A DNA stretch of 64,000 bases from UBA4636 sp963650915 (GTDB lineage: Bacteria; Bacillota; Clostridia; Christensenellales; Borkfalkiaceae): NCBI GenBank assembly GCA_963650915.1, contig CAVJMJ010000008.1:20270-84269 (forward strand). Reading direction: 5' to 3'. The translations under genes were made by a program, and so were the position numbers. Each line of letters starts with the position of its first letter. The stretch's first letter is position 1. Shown here in pieces: positions 31,136 through 41,900 of the stretch. The notes beneath the pieces were generated by a model that made no database searches, was not told the DNA's origin, and was given only the letters and a program-made list of their open reading frames with translations.

Positions 31136-32458
31136 TTAATCCTCCTTTTCACCGTATAAGTGGCAAGCAACGAAGTGCGTAGGGCTTACTTGATGCATGC
31201 AAGGATATTCACCCGAACATTTATCTATACACGAACGGCATCTTTCCTTAAAATAGCAATAATCGGGCATATTTATTGGGTTGGGTACGTTGCCCGGGAT
31301 GTTGTACAAAGTATCGTTTGACGAATTCATCGTCGGCTTGGATTTTTGCAAACCTTTGGTGTAAGGATGTAAAGGATTGCGGAAAATTTCAAGCGCGGTG
31401 CCCTGCTCGATTATTCTGCCAGCGTACATTACGACGACGTAATCCGCCATTTCGGCTATAACGCCTAAATCGTGGGTTATAAGAAGTATCGAACCGTTGA
31501 TTTTCTTCTTTAAGTCGTTGAAAAGATCGAGAATTTGGGCTTGAATGGTAACGTCCAAAGCGGTAGTAGGTTCGTCCGCAATAATCAATCTCGGTTCGCA
31601 AGCAAGTGCCATTGCTATCATGACGCGTTGACGCATACCACCCGACAATTCGTGCGGGAAGGACGCATAAACTCTTTCCGGCATAGCGATGCCGACCATA
31701 TCGAGCATCTTTATCGAACGCTCTTTAGCCGATTGCTTGGTTGCCCCGGGAATGTGTAACAAAGTTACCTCGTCAAGTTGGTTACCGATTGTGAAAACGG
31801 GGTTCAAACTCGTCATAGGTTCTTGGAAAACCATGGATATTTGTCTGCCTCTTAAACGATACATTTCTTTAATCGGCATTTTTGCGATATCGTAAACGGC
31901 TTCAACTTTTTCGTATTCCTTAACTATCGGTTTTTTAATTTCTTTACCGTTAGGAGCCGTCATCGTTTCGTAAACGATTTCGCCTTTTTCGTCAGTTTCG
32001 TATGTAGGAACTGGCTTGCCGTCGGCACCGAGCTTATAATCGTAGGCTCTAAATCTTATCGAGCCGTCGACTATCTGACCGGAAGGACCTTGTAAAAGGC
32101 GCATAACGGACATTGCGGTAACAGACTTTCCGCAACCCGATTCGCCTACCACGCCGACCGTCGAATTGACGGGGATGCTAAACGTTACGCCGTTTACCGC
32201 TTTGACTACACCTTGGTCGGTGAAAAAGTAACTGTGCAGATTTTCGACTTCCAAAATGTTGTCGGGGTGTTTCATTTCCGTCATGAATTCCGATTCGGGA
32301 ACTGAACGACGTTTTGCCCTTTCGAGCCGACGCATTTCTTTTGCGTTGGCTTTTGCTATAACGCGGACTTCCTTACCGGTAAGGTAATGTTTTTTAACTT
32401 CCTCGTTTCTGCCGTTCGGGTCTTTTTTAAGTTTATTCATTATATCTTTAAAGCCCAT
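31136..32458 (-). CDS. oppD: Oligopeptide ABC transporter ATP-binding protein OppD
   Basis: This 440-residue ATPase carries Walker A GESGCGKSVTAMS, Q-loop VFQEPMTSL, signature LSGGMRQR, Walker B LIIADEP and switch ITHDLGV. The C-terminal cysteine-rich extension (CYFKERCRSCIDKC) matches the family. Two unusual parts are visible: a basic N-terminal extension of about 70 residues, and an extra segment of about 45 residues between Walker A and the Q-loop (from YKLGADGKPVP to VYDIAKMPIK). The insertion is hydrophilic and likely loops out. It starts at ATG 32458 after GGAG, 5 bp after oppC. Confidence 0.9.
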   Translation of the reverse strand: MGFKDIMNKLKKDPNGRNEEVKKHYLTGKEVRVIAKANAKEMRRLERAKRRSVPESEFMTEMKHPDNILEVENLHSYFFTDQGVVKAVNGVTFSIPVNSTVGVVGESGCGKSVTAMSVMRLLQGPSGQIVDGSIRFRAYDYKLGADGKPVPTYETDEKGEIVYETMTAPNGKEIKKPIVKEYEKVEAVYDIAKMPIKEMYRLRGRQISMVFQEPMTSLNPVFTIGNQLDEVTLLHIPGATKQSAKERSIKMLDMVGIAMPERVYASFPHELSGGMRQRVMIAMALACEPRLIIADEPTTALDVTIQAQILDLFNDLKKKINGSILLITHDLGVIAEMADYVVVMYAGRIIEQGTALEIFRNPLHPYTKGLQKSKPTMNSSNDTLYNIPGNVPNPINMPDYCYFKERCRSCIDKCSGEYPCMHQVSPTHFVACHLYGEKED

Positions 32459-32463
32459 AGCGG

Positions 32464-33531
32464 TTATCTCCTTTGTTTGGGATCGAGGGCGTCACGCAAG
32501 CCGTCGCCGATAAAGTTAAAGCCTAAAACGGCAATAATGATGCAGATTCCCGGAGGACCCCAAACGTTGAAATAATTCTTTAAAACGTTTTGGTCTTCGG
32601 AAATTATTGTTACCATGTTACCCCAAGACGCTTTCGGCGCGGGAACGCCGAGGTTAAGATAGGATAGCGTCGATTCGTACAAAATCATACTACCTAACGA
32701 CAAGGTCATGGAAACTAAAATTTGAGGTAAAATGTTTGGTATTAAGTGTTTGAAAATCTTTCTCGGGGTGGAAAAGCCCATTGCTTCCGCCGCCACCATG
32801 TATTCTTGTTCCCTTAAAAAGAGAATTTGACCGCGGACGAGTCTTGCCATACCCGGCCAGGAAAAGAGTGACAACACGCCCATTAAAAGATATATGTAAT
32901 ATACTTGACTTACGCCGTTTGCGTCTAACACCGTACCGATGATAAGCATCAGCGGAAGAGTCGGCAAACACATCAAAATATCGCATATTCTCATTATGAT
33001 ATTATCTACGATACCGCCGTAAAAGCCGGATATACCGCCCATTATGATACCGAGCGCAGAGGTTAAAAATACCGCTAAAAAGCTGATGACGAGCGAACGT
33101 CTTCCGCCGTACATAAGCCTGACGAATACGTCTAAACCCGTTTTATCGGTACCGAGAAGGTGCTTTGACGAAGGTTTTTCCAATGAATTTATGGGCTTAC
33201 CCGTGATAATCATCTGATAGAAGGTATTGCCGTTTTCATCGGTTATTTCGTATTCTTCGTAAGCGTTTGCGCCCGTTCTGTCGGGAACGTCTTCCGACCA
33301 TTTGTTATAAACGACGGGACCTAACCAACAAAATACGAACAAAGTAATAAGCATAACCAAGCCTGCGATCGACAACTTGGAGCGAAAGAACCTACGCATA
33401 ACCATTCTGCCGGGCGACATAAGCTTGATGTTTTTATCGAGAGGCTTATCGGTGTCCGTGGACATGTCTTCCGCTAAAATTTCGGGAAGATCTTTTTCCA
33501 AAACGTCTTCTTGTAAAATCTTGTCTTCCAT
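32464..33531 (-). CDS. oppC: Oligopeptide ABC transporter permease OppC
   Basis: This 355-residue permease has an N-terminal cytoplasmic extension, a first transmembrane helix (near residues 53-73), a long extracellular loop ending HLLGTDKTGLDVF, and the five-helix permease core. The inner-membrane coupling motif is EAMGFSTPRKIFKHLIPN, matching the EAA-loop that contacts the ATPases. The loop between helix 1 and 2 is long, with NGNTFYQM-like acidic sequence, as in other clostridial OppC. It follows oppB at a 9-bp gap with an AAGGTG ribosome binding site. Confidence 0.9.
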   Translation of the reverse strand: MEDKILQEDVLEKDLPEILAEDMSTDTDKPLDKNIKLMSPGRMVMRRFFRSKLSIAGLVMLITLFVFCWLGPVVYNKWSEDVPDRTGANAYEEYEITDENGNTFYQMIITGKPINSLEKPSSKHLLGTDKTGLDVFVRLMYGGRRSLVISFLAVFLTSALGIIMGGISGFYGGIVDNIIMRICDILMCLPTLPLMLIIGTVLDANGVSQVYYIYLLMGVLSLFSWPGMARLVRGQILFLREQEYMVAAEAMGFSTPRKIFKHLIPNILPQILVSMTLSLGSMILYESTLSYLNLGVPAPKASWGNMVTIISEDQNVLKNYFNVWGPPGICIIIAVLGFNFIGDGLRDALDPKQRR

Positions 33532-33540
33532 ATAACACCT

Positions 33541-34527
33541 TTAAGCAAGTTTAACGCGCGGATCGACTACCGCGTACATAAGATCGGATAACAAAACGCC
33601 CAAAACGCTTAAAGCGGCAAGGAACATATTGTAAGTCATAATTACGGGAATATCCCCTTGGGTCATCGCGTTTAATGCGTAACTTCCGATACCGGTAAGG
33701 TCGAAAACCTGTTCGGTTATCATTGCGCCCGAGAAAAGTGACGGGATAAGCCCCGCTAAACCCGTAACCAAAGGAATCATAGTGTTTCTGAAAGCGTGTT
33801 TATAAATAACCTTGGATTCCTTTAAGCCCTTCGCCCTTGCGGTACGTATGTAATCGGCGTTTAAGACTTCGAGCATATTAGTCCTCGTCATTCTCATACG
33901 CGAACCTATGCTTAAAATTACTACCGTAAGTATAGGCAAGAACATATGTCTTAAATAGTCTATAACGGCAGCCCCGCCGGTCAAGGTTTCGCCCGCTTCC
34001 TTCATACCGGATACGGGGAACCAACCGAGTTTGATGGCAAAAATGTTTTTAAGCATCTGTCCGAAGAAGAATGACGGAAGAGATATACCTATCAAAACGA
34101 GTACGGTTACCAAATAATCACGGAAGGAATATTGATGAGTTGCCGCCGTTACGCCTAAAGGAATGGCGATCAAAAACTCGAAAATCGTCGCGATTGCGGC
34201 AACGAAGAAGGAGGTTCCTATTCTGTCGGCGGAAAAAATATCCGACAAAACGGGACGATGGCTTATAAAACTCGTACCGAAGTCCAAACGGAAGATATTG
34301 CCGAGCCAGGTAAAATAGCCCTCTAATATCGTTCCGTCTAAACCGTATGACTTCTTCATTGCTTCAATAAACTTATCGTCTACCGTTAAGCCACCCGCAA
34401 CGAGGTTCGTGATTTTTTGTTCAACGTAGTCCGTCGGCATGCAACGAAGCAACGTATAAAGAATGAGGGAAACCCCTAATAATATTAAGATTGAAATCCC
34501 TATTCTTTTCAAAATGTATTTAAACAT
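33541..34527 (-). CDS. oppB: Oligopeptide ABC transporter permease OppB
   Basis: This 328-residue permease has an N-terminal transmembrane helix (MFKYILKRIGISILILLGVS), the HQYSFRDYLV region, five more membrane helices, and the coupling loop RTARAKGLKESKVIYKHAFRN. The C-terminus ends in the usual VDPRVKLA. I start at the ATG at 34527, after AAGGA, rather than an upstream ATG that would add seven residues. It pairs with OppC to form the membrane channel. The oppA gene lies directly upstream, separated by about 48 bp. Confidence 0.9.
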   Translation of the reverse strand: MFKYILKRIGISILILLGVSLILYTLLRCMPTDYVEQKITNLVAGGLTVDDKFIEAMKKSYGLDGTILEGYFTWLGNIFRLDFGTSFISHRPVLSDIFSADRIGTSFFVAAIATIFEFLIAIPLGVTAATHQYSFRDYLVTVLVLIGISLPSFFFGQMLKNIFAIKLGWFPVSGMKEAGETLTGGAAVIDYLRHMFLPILTVVILSIGSRMRMTRTNMLEVLNADYIRTARAKGLKESKVIYKHAFRNTMIPLVTGLAGLIPSLFSGAMITEQVFDLTGIGSYALNAMTQGDIPVIMTYNMFLAALSVLGVLLSDLMYAVVDPRVKLA

Positions 34528-34575
34528 ATTTTTCCTTAAATACCGCAAAAAGCGATAGTTTTTTTATTAGGTAAA

Positions 34576-37245
34576 TTATTTGATTAATTCGAGTTCCCAA
34601 ACTTTTTCTAAGGGAGAAGTATAAGGGTTAACATTGGTTTGGAATCCTCTAACCGTTTTGGAATTGTAAGCGTACAAATTCTGTCTTTGGTATACGGGGA
34701 GTTCTACCGCTAAATCGAGAACGTAACCCATGGCTTTCTCGTATAACTCGATACGATCTTCTTCAACGTCGGTTTCACGCGCTTGTTCGATAACCGTGCT
34801 GAGTTCGTCGATAATTGCGTATTCTTCGCTACGTGTACTACGGTTTTTGATGATTTCGGGATATCCCCAAGCTTTTACAGAAGTTGCGGTGGAATCTTTA
34901 TGGTAAACCTGATACATATCGGGGTCGATTGTGGAACCCCAAGCGGCAGCCCATACAGTCAAAGAACCGTTGGTGAGTTTCAAAAGTGCTTGAGAGTCGG
35001 GTTTAACTTCGATTTGCCAACCGCAAGTGTTTAATAACTCGGCAGCCTTTAAAAATACCTGATATACGGGGTGTTCGGTAACGGACGAACCTGCAATGGT
35101 AAATGTAATTTTTAACTGTGAATCGCCTTTGGATACGCCTGCTTTCGTCATATAGTCTTCAATTTTTTTAATGACTTTTGCTTCGTCGGCATCGAAACGA
35201 GTGTAATCGTGAAGAGTTCCCGTTTCTTTTTGTTTACCTTCGTCTTTGTTTTCCCAAGGATAAGCCCAACTTTCCAAACTCATGGGCCAGTTAATGGTTT
35301 TAGCCGTACCGGTTTTGTAGTAGTTAAGGGCAAGGCTTACGTCCATTGCCGACATAATTGCCTTTCTTAAGTTAAGATTTTCCACTTTACCGGCGTTGAT
35401 ACCGATGTAGCCGTAACCGAGTTGCCAAGAGGAAAGAGTTTCAAATCCGTCTTTCTTCATGCCTTCGAGTATATTGGCGTTGTCTGCCGTAAACTGAGGA
35501 GTAATAAAGTCAACTTCACCCTTAGCGAGTTTATCTATAGCGTTTACGGATCTTACGACCTGGAAACGAAGTTTTTCGGTTTTTACCTCAAAGGCGTCGC
35601 CGAAAGAACTTTGAAAGTAGTTATTGCGTTTGAAGTAAACGATGTTACTGCTTACGAAGTCGGATCCTTTTGGATTATCTTCGTTTTGAGCGTTGGTGGC
35701 GGCGTAAGGACCTGCACCGACGGGGACTTCGGTTTGATTTCCGCCCTGAATTACTTCGGATTGGAAGGTTGCGTTCGACCATTTGACACCGAACTTGTTT
35801 TCCCAAATGTTAACTTCTTGATCGCTATAATAATGAGCGGGTGCTACGGTAAAGCCGAAGTTGTATATAGCCTTGGGGTCGACGCCGTTTATGGTGATTT
35901 CCAAAACGTCGTAGGTGTTGTTTTTGGTGGTTCCGTCGTCGTTGTGGTTTTCTTTACCGTGTGCTACGTTATAGGTGGTTCCGTTAATTACTACTTTTTC
36001 GGTATCGGTGTTGTGACCTAACGATTTAATACCGGAAATGTTAGGAACCTCTAACGTGTCGGAATCGCCGTTGTCGCCGTGAAGAAGAAGTTCTTTGGCT
36101 TTTGCGGCAAATGCGGTACTTACCGTGCCTGCCGTTCCGCTATAAGACAAAATGCCTTCGAAATTGGTTTCTACGTTATATTTGTAAATCTTGTTAATTG
36201 CTCTATCTTTATCGAGGGCTTTATAAGATTCGGTATCACTGAAACCTGTGATTTTTTCTTTATTGTCTCTGCCTTGAACTTTCTCATAGGTAGGAGTAAT
36301 ATCACCTTCGTAATAGAGGAATTTAAAGACTTCGTTATTAAACAAATCGGTCCAATCGGAATAAGGTTTTGCCTTTAAATCAAAAGAATCCTGAGCGGCT
36401 TTATAATCGTTTTCGAGTTCTTCTTTATAAGTCGTTAAAATATATTCGTAATCTTTTAAAATTTGCGCTTTAAAGTCGAATGTGGACCATTCGCTTTCGG
36501 CAGCAACAGCAAGCTTATAACCGTCGTCTATCGTGGAAACGTCAAGATTGGAAATTGCTTCCTTCATATCGGCTTCGGAGACTTCGTAATTACCGTCGGA
36601 TAAATCTTCGTTCCCGGGCAAATTTTGACTGGTTTCCTGATATAAGGAGACGAGGTACATTATTCTGTTGTCTGCGTAAACGGTGGCGTTTTCGGAAATT
36701 TCGGATTCAGAGCCGTCATCGTCGTCTTTTATGGTTGAGTTCTGGCTTCTGTACGCCTTTAAACCCTTGATGTCGATGGAATACATGGTTGACGAACCGG
36801 TGTATACGGGATCGAGGTTTTCGTACATGCTGAAGAGTACGTCGTTCATGGTAAGAGGCTTGCCGTCGGAAAATTTAATGCCGTTTTTCAAAACGAAAGT
36901 ATAAACCGTTTCGGCAACTTCACCACTCGTGATTATATTACCGTCTTTATCCTTCTTTTCGACTTTGTAGGCTTTAACGACGGTGGGATAATTGTCGCCC
37001 GCTACCGTTTTACCTTCGTTATCGGTCGATAACATACCGACTTGAGTCATGCCGATTACGTCTTGGTCGGCACCGGAAGTAGCGTAAAACGGGTTAAAGT
37101 TATTGCTTAATTCTTCGGACATTATAACGATGGCGTCTTTAGAACTTTTGTTTTTACCGCACATCGTAACCGATAAAACTATGGTTGCGATCAAAACGAC
37201 TGCAACGACGCTCGCTATAATTGCAATAAGTTTTTTCTTGTTCAT
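34576..37245 (-). CDS. oppA: Oversized oligopeptide-binding lipoprotein OppA
   Basis: This 889-residue extracellular substrate-binding protein is anchored through Cys29 after a hydrophobic signal (weak lipobox SVTMC). The SBP_bac_5 fold is visible at both ends: SNNFNPFYATSG, FKLKNGIKFSDGKPLTMNDVLF-like sequence, VGAGPYAATNAQNEDNPKG, a LNLRKAIMSAMD motif, and a C-terminal GYVLDLAVELPVYQRQNLYAYN. Family members are usually about 550 residues. The extra 300 or so are mainly between residues 130 and 450, a Ser/Asp/Lys/Tyr-rich region of unknown role. It begins one base after the stop of the upstream lipoprotein gene. Large clostridial OppA relatives are known. Confidence 0.85.
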   Translation of the reverse strand: MNKKKLIAIIASVVAVVLIATIVLSVTMCGKNKSSKDAIVIMSEELSNNFNPFYATSGADQDVIGMTQVGMLSTDNEGKTVAGDNYPTVVKAYKVEKKDKDGNIITSGEVAETVYTFVLKNGIKFSDGKPLTMNDVLFSMYENLDPVYTGSSTMYSIDIKGLKAYRSQNSTIKDDDDGSESEISENATVYADNRIMYLVSLYQETSQNLPGNEDLSDGNYEVSEADMKEAISNLDVSTIDDGYKLAVAAESEWSTFDFKAQILKDYEYILTTYKEELENDYKAAQDSFDLKAKPYSDWTDLFNNEVFKFLYYEGDITPTYEKVQGRDNKEKITGFSDTESYKALDKDRAINKIYKYNVETNFEGILSYSGTAGTVSTAFAAKAKELLLHGDNGDSDTLEVPNISGIKSLGHNTDTEKVVINGTTYNVAHGKENHNDDGTTKNNTYDVLEITINGVDPKAIYNFGFTVAPAHYYSDQEVNIWENKFGVKWSNATFQSEVIQGGNQTEVPVGAGPYAATNAQNEDNPKGSDFVSSNIVYFKRNNYFQSSFGDAFEVKTEKLRFQVVRSVNAIDKLAKGEVDFITPQFTADNANILEGMKKDGFETLSSWQLGYGYIGINAGKVENLNLRKAIMSAMDVSLALNYYKTGTAKTINWPMSLESWAYPWENKDEGKQKETGTLHDYTRFDADEAKVIKKIEDYMTKAGVSKGDSQLKITFTIAGSSVTEHPVYQVFLKAAELLNTCGWQIEVKPDSQALLKLTNGSLTVWAAAWGSTIDPDMYQVYHKDSTATSVKAWGYPEIIKNRSTRSEEYAIIDELSTVIEQARETDVEEDRIELYEKAMGYVLDLAVELPVYQRQNLYAYNSKTVRGFQTNVNPYTSPLEKVWELELIK

Positions 37246-37246
37246 A

Positions 37247-38803
37247 TTATTCTCCTGATTTAGTAGATATTTCGTATTCCGACCGGTCAAGAACCGAATC
37301 GGTCGTCGTTCCTAATCTCGTGTAAGTTATCCTTCCCGTTGCATCGATTTTACAAGTTTCAGGATTAACTTTATAACGGAATTTTTCGCCGTGGGATTTG
37401 CCGTAAACGATAAGTTTGATATCGGATTGTTCGCAAGTAATACCGCTGACGCTTCCGCCCGCTAAAAGATATAATTCGGGGTTGTTTTCTCTGTCAACCT
37501 TCATATTAAGGTCGATAAACCCGAGTTTTAAAGTCATTTCACCCTTAACGGTTACATTTGATACCGAAGCGTTTTCGGAAATCAAACCCGCAAATAAACC
37601 GAAGTTGCCTTCTTGGGTGTTTGCGGTGGAAACGTAATCGTAGGTAACGTTTTCTATGGTAAAGTCTTTGACTTCGGCACCTTCAAAGATATTTCCGAAC
37701 AAACCGCCCATTTTCGAACTTGTCGATTTGTATTGCGCTTTTATGTTTTTAAGGGTATGATTTTGACCGTAGAATTTTCCGCTAAAACCGTTATATTGGA
37801 ACATTGTCGGCCATAGCGTTTCGGAAAAATCAAGGTCGGCTTCGATATAATAAATGCCGTTTGAATCTGCGTTATTGAAAAGTTCTGATGCCTTTTCGAT
37901 ACGATATATATTGCCTTCGTCGAATTTGACGTAAACGTTTTGAACTCTGTCTTGCGAAACGCCGTCGGAATAATTCAACGTTCCCGAGTGTTTTAAACTG
38001 CCCTCGACCTTTTGGGTACAGGCTTCGTCGGTATAACAGGAATTAAAGGTATAACCATCTAAATCGGGGAAGGTGTAGCTATCGGTTATTTTATAATTCA
38101 TTGCACCGTCTTTATACGAAGGGGTATAAAGGGTGTTTTTGTCTGAGATTTCTTGATTGTTTTTATCGTACGCCGCACTATAGTCGAAAGTGGTTTCTGC
38201 ATACTTAGTCCATTCGGTACCGTCTTTTTGATAATAATAATCGAATTGATAGTAAGGAACCCAACCGGCGTAGAGAGTTTTTTCAATCTTTTCGCCCGAC
38301 TTTGCTTTGACGGTGTCGGTTTCAAAATTCCACAGCCCCGAATAAGAGGTGCATGCGGGGTACCCTATAACGTCGTCTTGTGTGTCGGTTCTGTAATAAA
38401 CGCCGTCGATTTCTTCCAAAACGTTACCGTTCCAGTCGACGACGTTGCCGTTTTCGTCTTTTTTCAAAGTTCGCTCTTCATACCAACCCGCAAGGAAATA
38501 ACCCGAACGAGAAATGGTAATATTCGAACCTCCGCTTATGTGACGTTTGTTTGACGTCGGATTCATAAGTTTTATACTCACGGTGCCGTCTGACGATTTT
38601 TCGTAATTGTCGGGATTGAACATATCGGATAAAGATACGTTTTGACTGCCTATTACGTTACCGCCGTTGGGATCGTATTTTACGACTACGGTATATCCTT
38701 GATTTACCAAGTCGTCATACTTGTTAGTGTCGGAACAACCGACTATCGCTACCGACAATAGCATCGTAAATATTAAAATTGCAATGACTTTAAAGTTTTT
38801 CAT
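37247..38803 (-). CDS. Lipoprotein with B-repeat-like and GLUG-like modules, first gene of the opp operon
   Basis: This 518-residue lipoprotein has lipobox VGC (Cys23). After it come InlB B-repeat-like segments (VVVKYDPNGGNVIGSQ and FLAGWYEERTLKKDENGN-type; later TLYAGWVPYYQFDYYY and FNSCYTDEACTQKVEG). The C-terminal half has GLUG-like repeats (MGGLFGNIFEGAEVKDF, FGLFAGLISENASVSNV). Such modules occur on secreted adhesive or substrate-handling proteins. It is 1 bp upstream of oppA, so it belongs to the peptide-uptake operon and may capture or present substrate, which is inference. No enzymatic motif is seen. Confidence 0.75.
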   Translation of the reverse strand: MKNFKVIAILIFTMLLSVAIVGCSDTNKYDDLVNQGYTVVVKYDPNGGNVIGSQNVSLSDMFNPDNYEKSSDGTVSIKLMNPTSNKRHISGGSNITISRSGYFLAGWYEERTLKKDENGNVVDWNGNVLEEIDGVYYRTDTQDDVIGYPACTSYSGLWNFETDTVKAKSGEKIEKTLYAGWVPYYQFDYYYQKDGTEWTKYAETTFDYSAAYDKNNQEISDKNTLYTPSYKDGAMNYKITDSYTFPDLDGYTFNSCYTDEACTQKVEGSLKHSGTLNYSDGVSQDRVQNVYVKFDEGNIYRIEKASELFNNADSNGIYYIEADLDFSETLWPTMFQYNGFSGKFYGQNHTLKNIKAQYKSTSSKMGGLFGNIFEGAEVKDFTIENVTYDYVSTANTQEGNFGLFAGLISENASVSNVTVKGEMTLKLGFIDLNMKVDRENNPELYLLAGGSVSGITCEQSDIKLIVYGKSHGEKFRYKVNPETCKIDATGRITYTRLGTTTDSVLDRSEYEISTKSGE

Positions 38804-38838
38804 CGTTATTTCCTTAAATTGAGAATTTAAGCCGTTTT

Positions 38839-38889
38839 AAAACTCGTTTTTCGTCCGTCTTAGCGAAAAAGACGGACGAAGGAGTTTTT
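38839..38889 (-). terminator. Intrinsic terminator of the giant protease gene
   Basis: A nested hairpin pairs AAAACTC (38839-38845) with GAGTTTT (38882-38888) and, inside, an 11-bp perfect stem (38851-38861 with 38869-38879). The A/T flanks make it bidirectional. Confidence 0.85.
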
Positions 38890-38901
38890 ATTTGTCAACG
38901 C

Positions 38902-41900
38902 TTAGGCGTTGTTACCTTTGTTGCGTTTTTTTTGTTTTATCGCCAATATGACGAGAACTACCGCACAACCTACTACGATACCGCAAGCCGTCATTATTGC
39001 CACGAAGTACGGAGTTTGTACGAAGGGAGTGGTATCGTCGTCGACGATAACTGTATCGGGTTTTTTGTTTTGGTTTTTAAGGTAATCGATCATGGATTCC
39101 GCGCCGGTTAAAGTGTCGACGAGGGTGCTGTCGATTAACGATTGTTGTTCGGTGGTAAGTCCGTCATAGGCTTCGCGAGCGGCTTTGACCGTTTCTTCTG
39201 CATCCAAAGTAACGCTTGTAGGAATCTTTTTGATAAGTTCGATTGCGGCGTTGGTCTTTTCGGTTTTTGCAGGCTTACCGAGAGCGGTTTCGCTGAAATA
39301 TTTGCCGAAAATGAAAGAATCGTAATTATTGCCGTTAGAAGGTCTTATCATTATCATCGAACGAGTTACGTGACCTACGTAGTCGGAGAAGTTTGCACCG
39401 AAGTAGAAGTTATCGTATCTCGAAGTAACGTTCCACATATAGTAGCCGACTATTCCGACACCTTCCATGGTACCGAGCGAGCCCGATATGGGTAAGTTGG
39501 TATAGGTCAAAACGGATTCGTCGTATTCCTCTTCCAAAATAGGTGCGTCAAGCGAGAGGAAGGTTACCGAAGAAAGGTTTTCCGCCTTGTAGAAGGCTTT
39601 GTGACCTATCGCTTTCAACGTCGTGGGAAGAACCACACCCGAAAGTTTGGAGCCCATAAACGCCGTAGCGGATATTCTCGAAGTTCCTTCTACGACGGTG
39701 TAAGTTTTTGCCTCGCTTTCCTGCGGATAGGATACGAGTTCTTTCATACCGTTGGGAAGAATTCTGTACAAAACGCCGTCTATAACGTAAACGCTATTCG
39801 ATACGGTGAAGTTGTCGTTGAGTTCCCTTCCTATTACCTTTCCGCCGAATACGACGTCTTCGTATCTGCCGAAAGTTTTAATCTTACAACCGCCGAAGGG
39901 GTTTTCGCCGAGTTCTTTTACGTTGTCGCCGAGAGTTACTTCGGTTACCTCGGAGTTTGCAAAAGCGTAGTCGCCTATCGTTTCTGCTTTTTCGAGATTT
40001 AACGTCGTAAGTTTTGTGCTGTTGAAAGCGTTTGCGCCTATATAGGTTGCGCCGTTCAAATTGTCGACGGTTTCGAGATAGTAGCAATACGCAAATGACG
40101 AATCGGACAAGTATGAGGTTTCGGCAAGAGTTACCTTTTTAAGTGCCGTTCTTGCAAACGCGCCTTCACCTACCGTTTCTACGTGGGATAAATCAACACC
40201 TGCGATACCCGTTTTTAAGAATGCGTAGTCGCCGATTTCGGTTACCGTTTCTGGAAGTTTTATCGTCGTTAACGCCGTGCAATAGGCAAATGCATACTCG
40301 GATACGTTGGTTGCGTTTTCGTTAAGGGTTAAGTTTTCGAGTTTGTCGTTGAAAGCAAATGCAGCTTCGCCTACCGACTCGACGTTTGATAAGTCTGCGG
40401 TGGTTATTCTCGGAGCGTAACTTGCGTACAAATAACCTGTAAGTTTGACTTCGCCGTCAACGTACTGTCTTTCGTAAGCATAACGCCAAGTACCTTTGTA
40501 TAGCCAGTAGTCGTACATTCTCGAACCGGAGAATGCGTAATCGCCTATCGATTTAACTTTAGAGAAGTCGACTTTTTGAAGGGCACTGTCGTTATAAAAG
40601 GCTCTTGCACCGATTTCTGCGTTACTTCCGAGGGTTAAGTTTTTAAGGTTGACGTTGCCTGCAAATGAAGCGGCACCGATGGTTACGTCGTCACCGACGG
40701 TAACGGACGTTAAAACGGAAACCGAACTTGCGGACGGATTGTAACGGTAGTAATCGTAAGTTTCGATAACGTTACCGTTTTCGTCTTTTACTTCGTACTT
40801 GTAAGAGGTGTAATAGCTAAAACTGTTCGTGTTTTCGTAAGTGTAATCGTACATCGGGCAGTAGAACGCGCCTTCTCCCAAGGAAACGCCGTTACCTACG
40901 GTAACTTTTTCGAGTTTGGGCATAAGAGCAAAGGCATAATTGTCTACCACGCAGTTATCGGGAATTGTCAATTCCTTAATGTAGGTGTAGTAGAAAGCGT
41001 ATTTACCTATCGTTTTAACGTTAGTTAAGTTGGGTGCAACGGTAAGATTAACATCGCCCATGAAAGCGTAATCGCCTATTGCGGTTGCGGAATTTAATGA
41101 CAATTCTCTTAAATTGGTGCATCCGGCGAAAGCGTAGTTTGCAACAGTCTTAACGTTGTTTGCGATAACTTTGAATACTTTGACGTTACCCGAGAAAGCA
41201 CCTACGGCTATAGAAGTCGCATCGGTTTCGATAACCCTATCCACACCGTTGTAGTTGGGGGCTACCAAAACGAGTTCGGTACCGTCGCTCGTAGTTTTTT
41301 CTATTACGGAACCGTCGTTCGTAAGTTTTAGCGTTTGATTTTGACTGTCGAGGTCGAATTTTTCGACTGCGGTACCGGTAAATGCGTACTGACCGATAAT
41401 CGCTACGTCCTTACCGAGGGTTACGTTCTTTAACGCTTTGCTATTATAGAAAGCGTAAGAAGACAAAACAACCGAGTTGATGTCGATAGATTCAAGCTTA
41501 TCGCATTCGGCAAAAGCGTAAGAACCGATTTTGATTTTTGAAGCGTTGAACTGAACGCTCGTTAAATTGTCGTTGTTGTAGAATGCGCCGATACCGAGCG
41601 ACTGAGAAGTTTCGGGAAGCTCGATATAGTTAAGTTTACAATTTTCAAAGGTGTAGTTACCGATTGCTACAACGCTGTCGAGATTGATTTCGGAAAGCGC
41701 ACAGTTGTAGAACGCCTTTTGGTTGATAAACTTAATGTTGTTGGCGTTATCGGGCTTGGTCGAGGTTATCTTTTTCAAGCTCGTACAGTTATAGAAAGCA
41801 CCGAGCCCTATCTTGGTAAGCGTCGAAGGAACGACTACTTCTTCGAGTGCGGTTAAATTTGCAAACGCATACGAGTTAATGGTCGTAACGCCTTCGGGGA

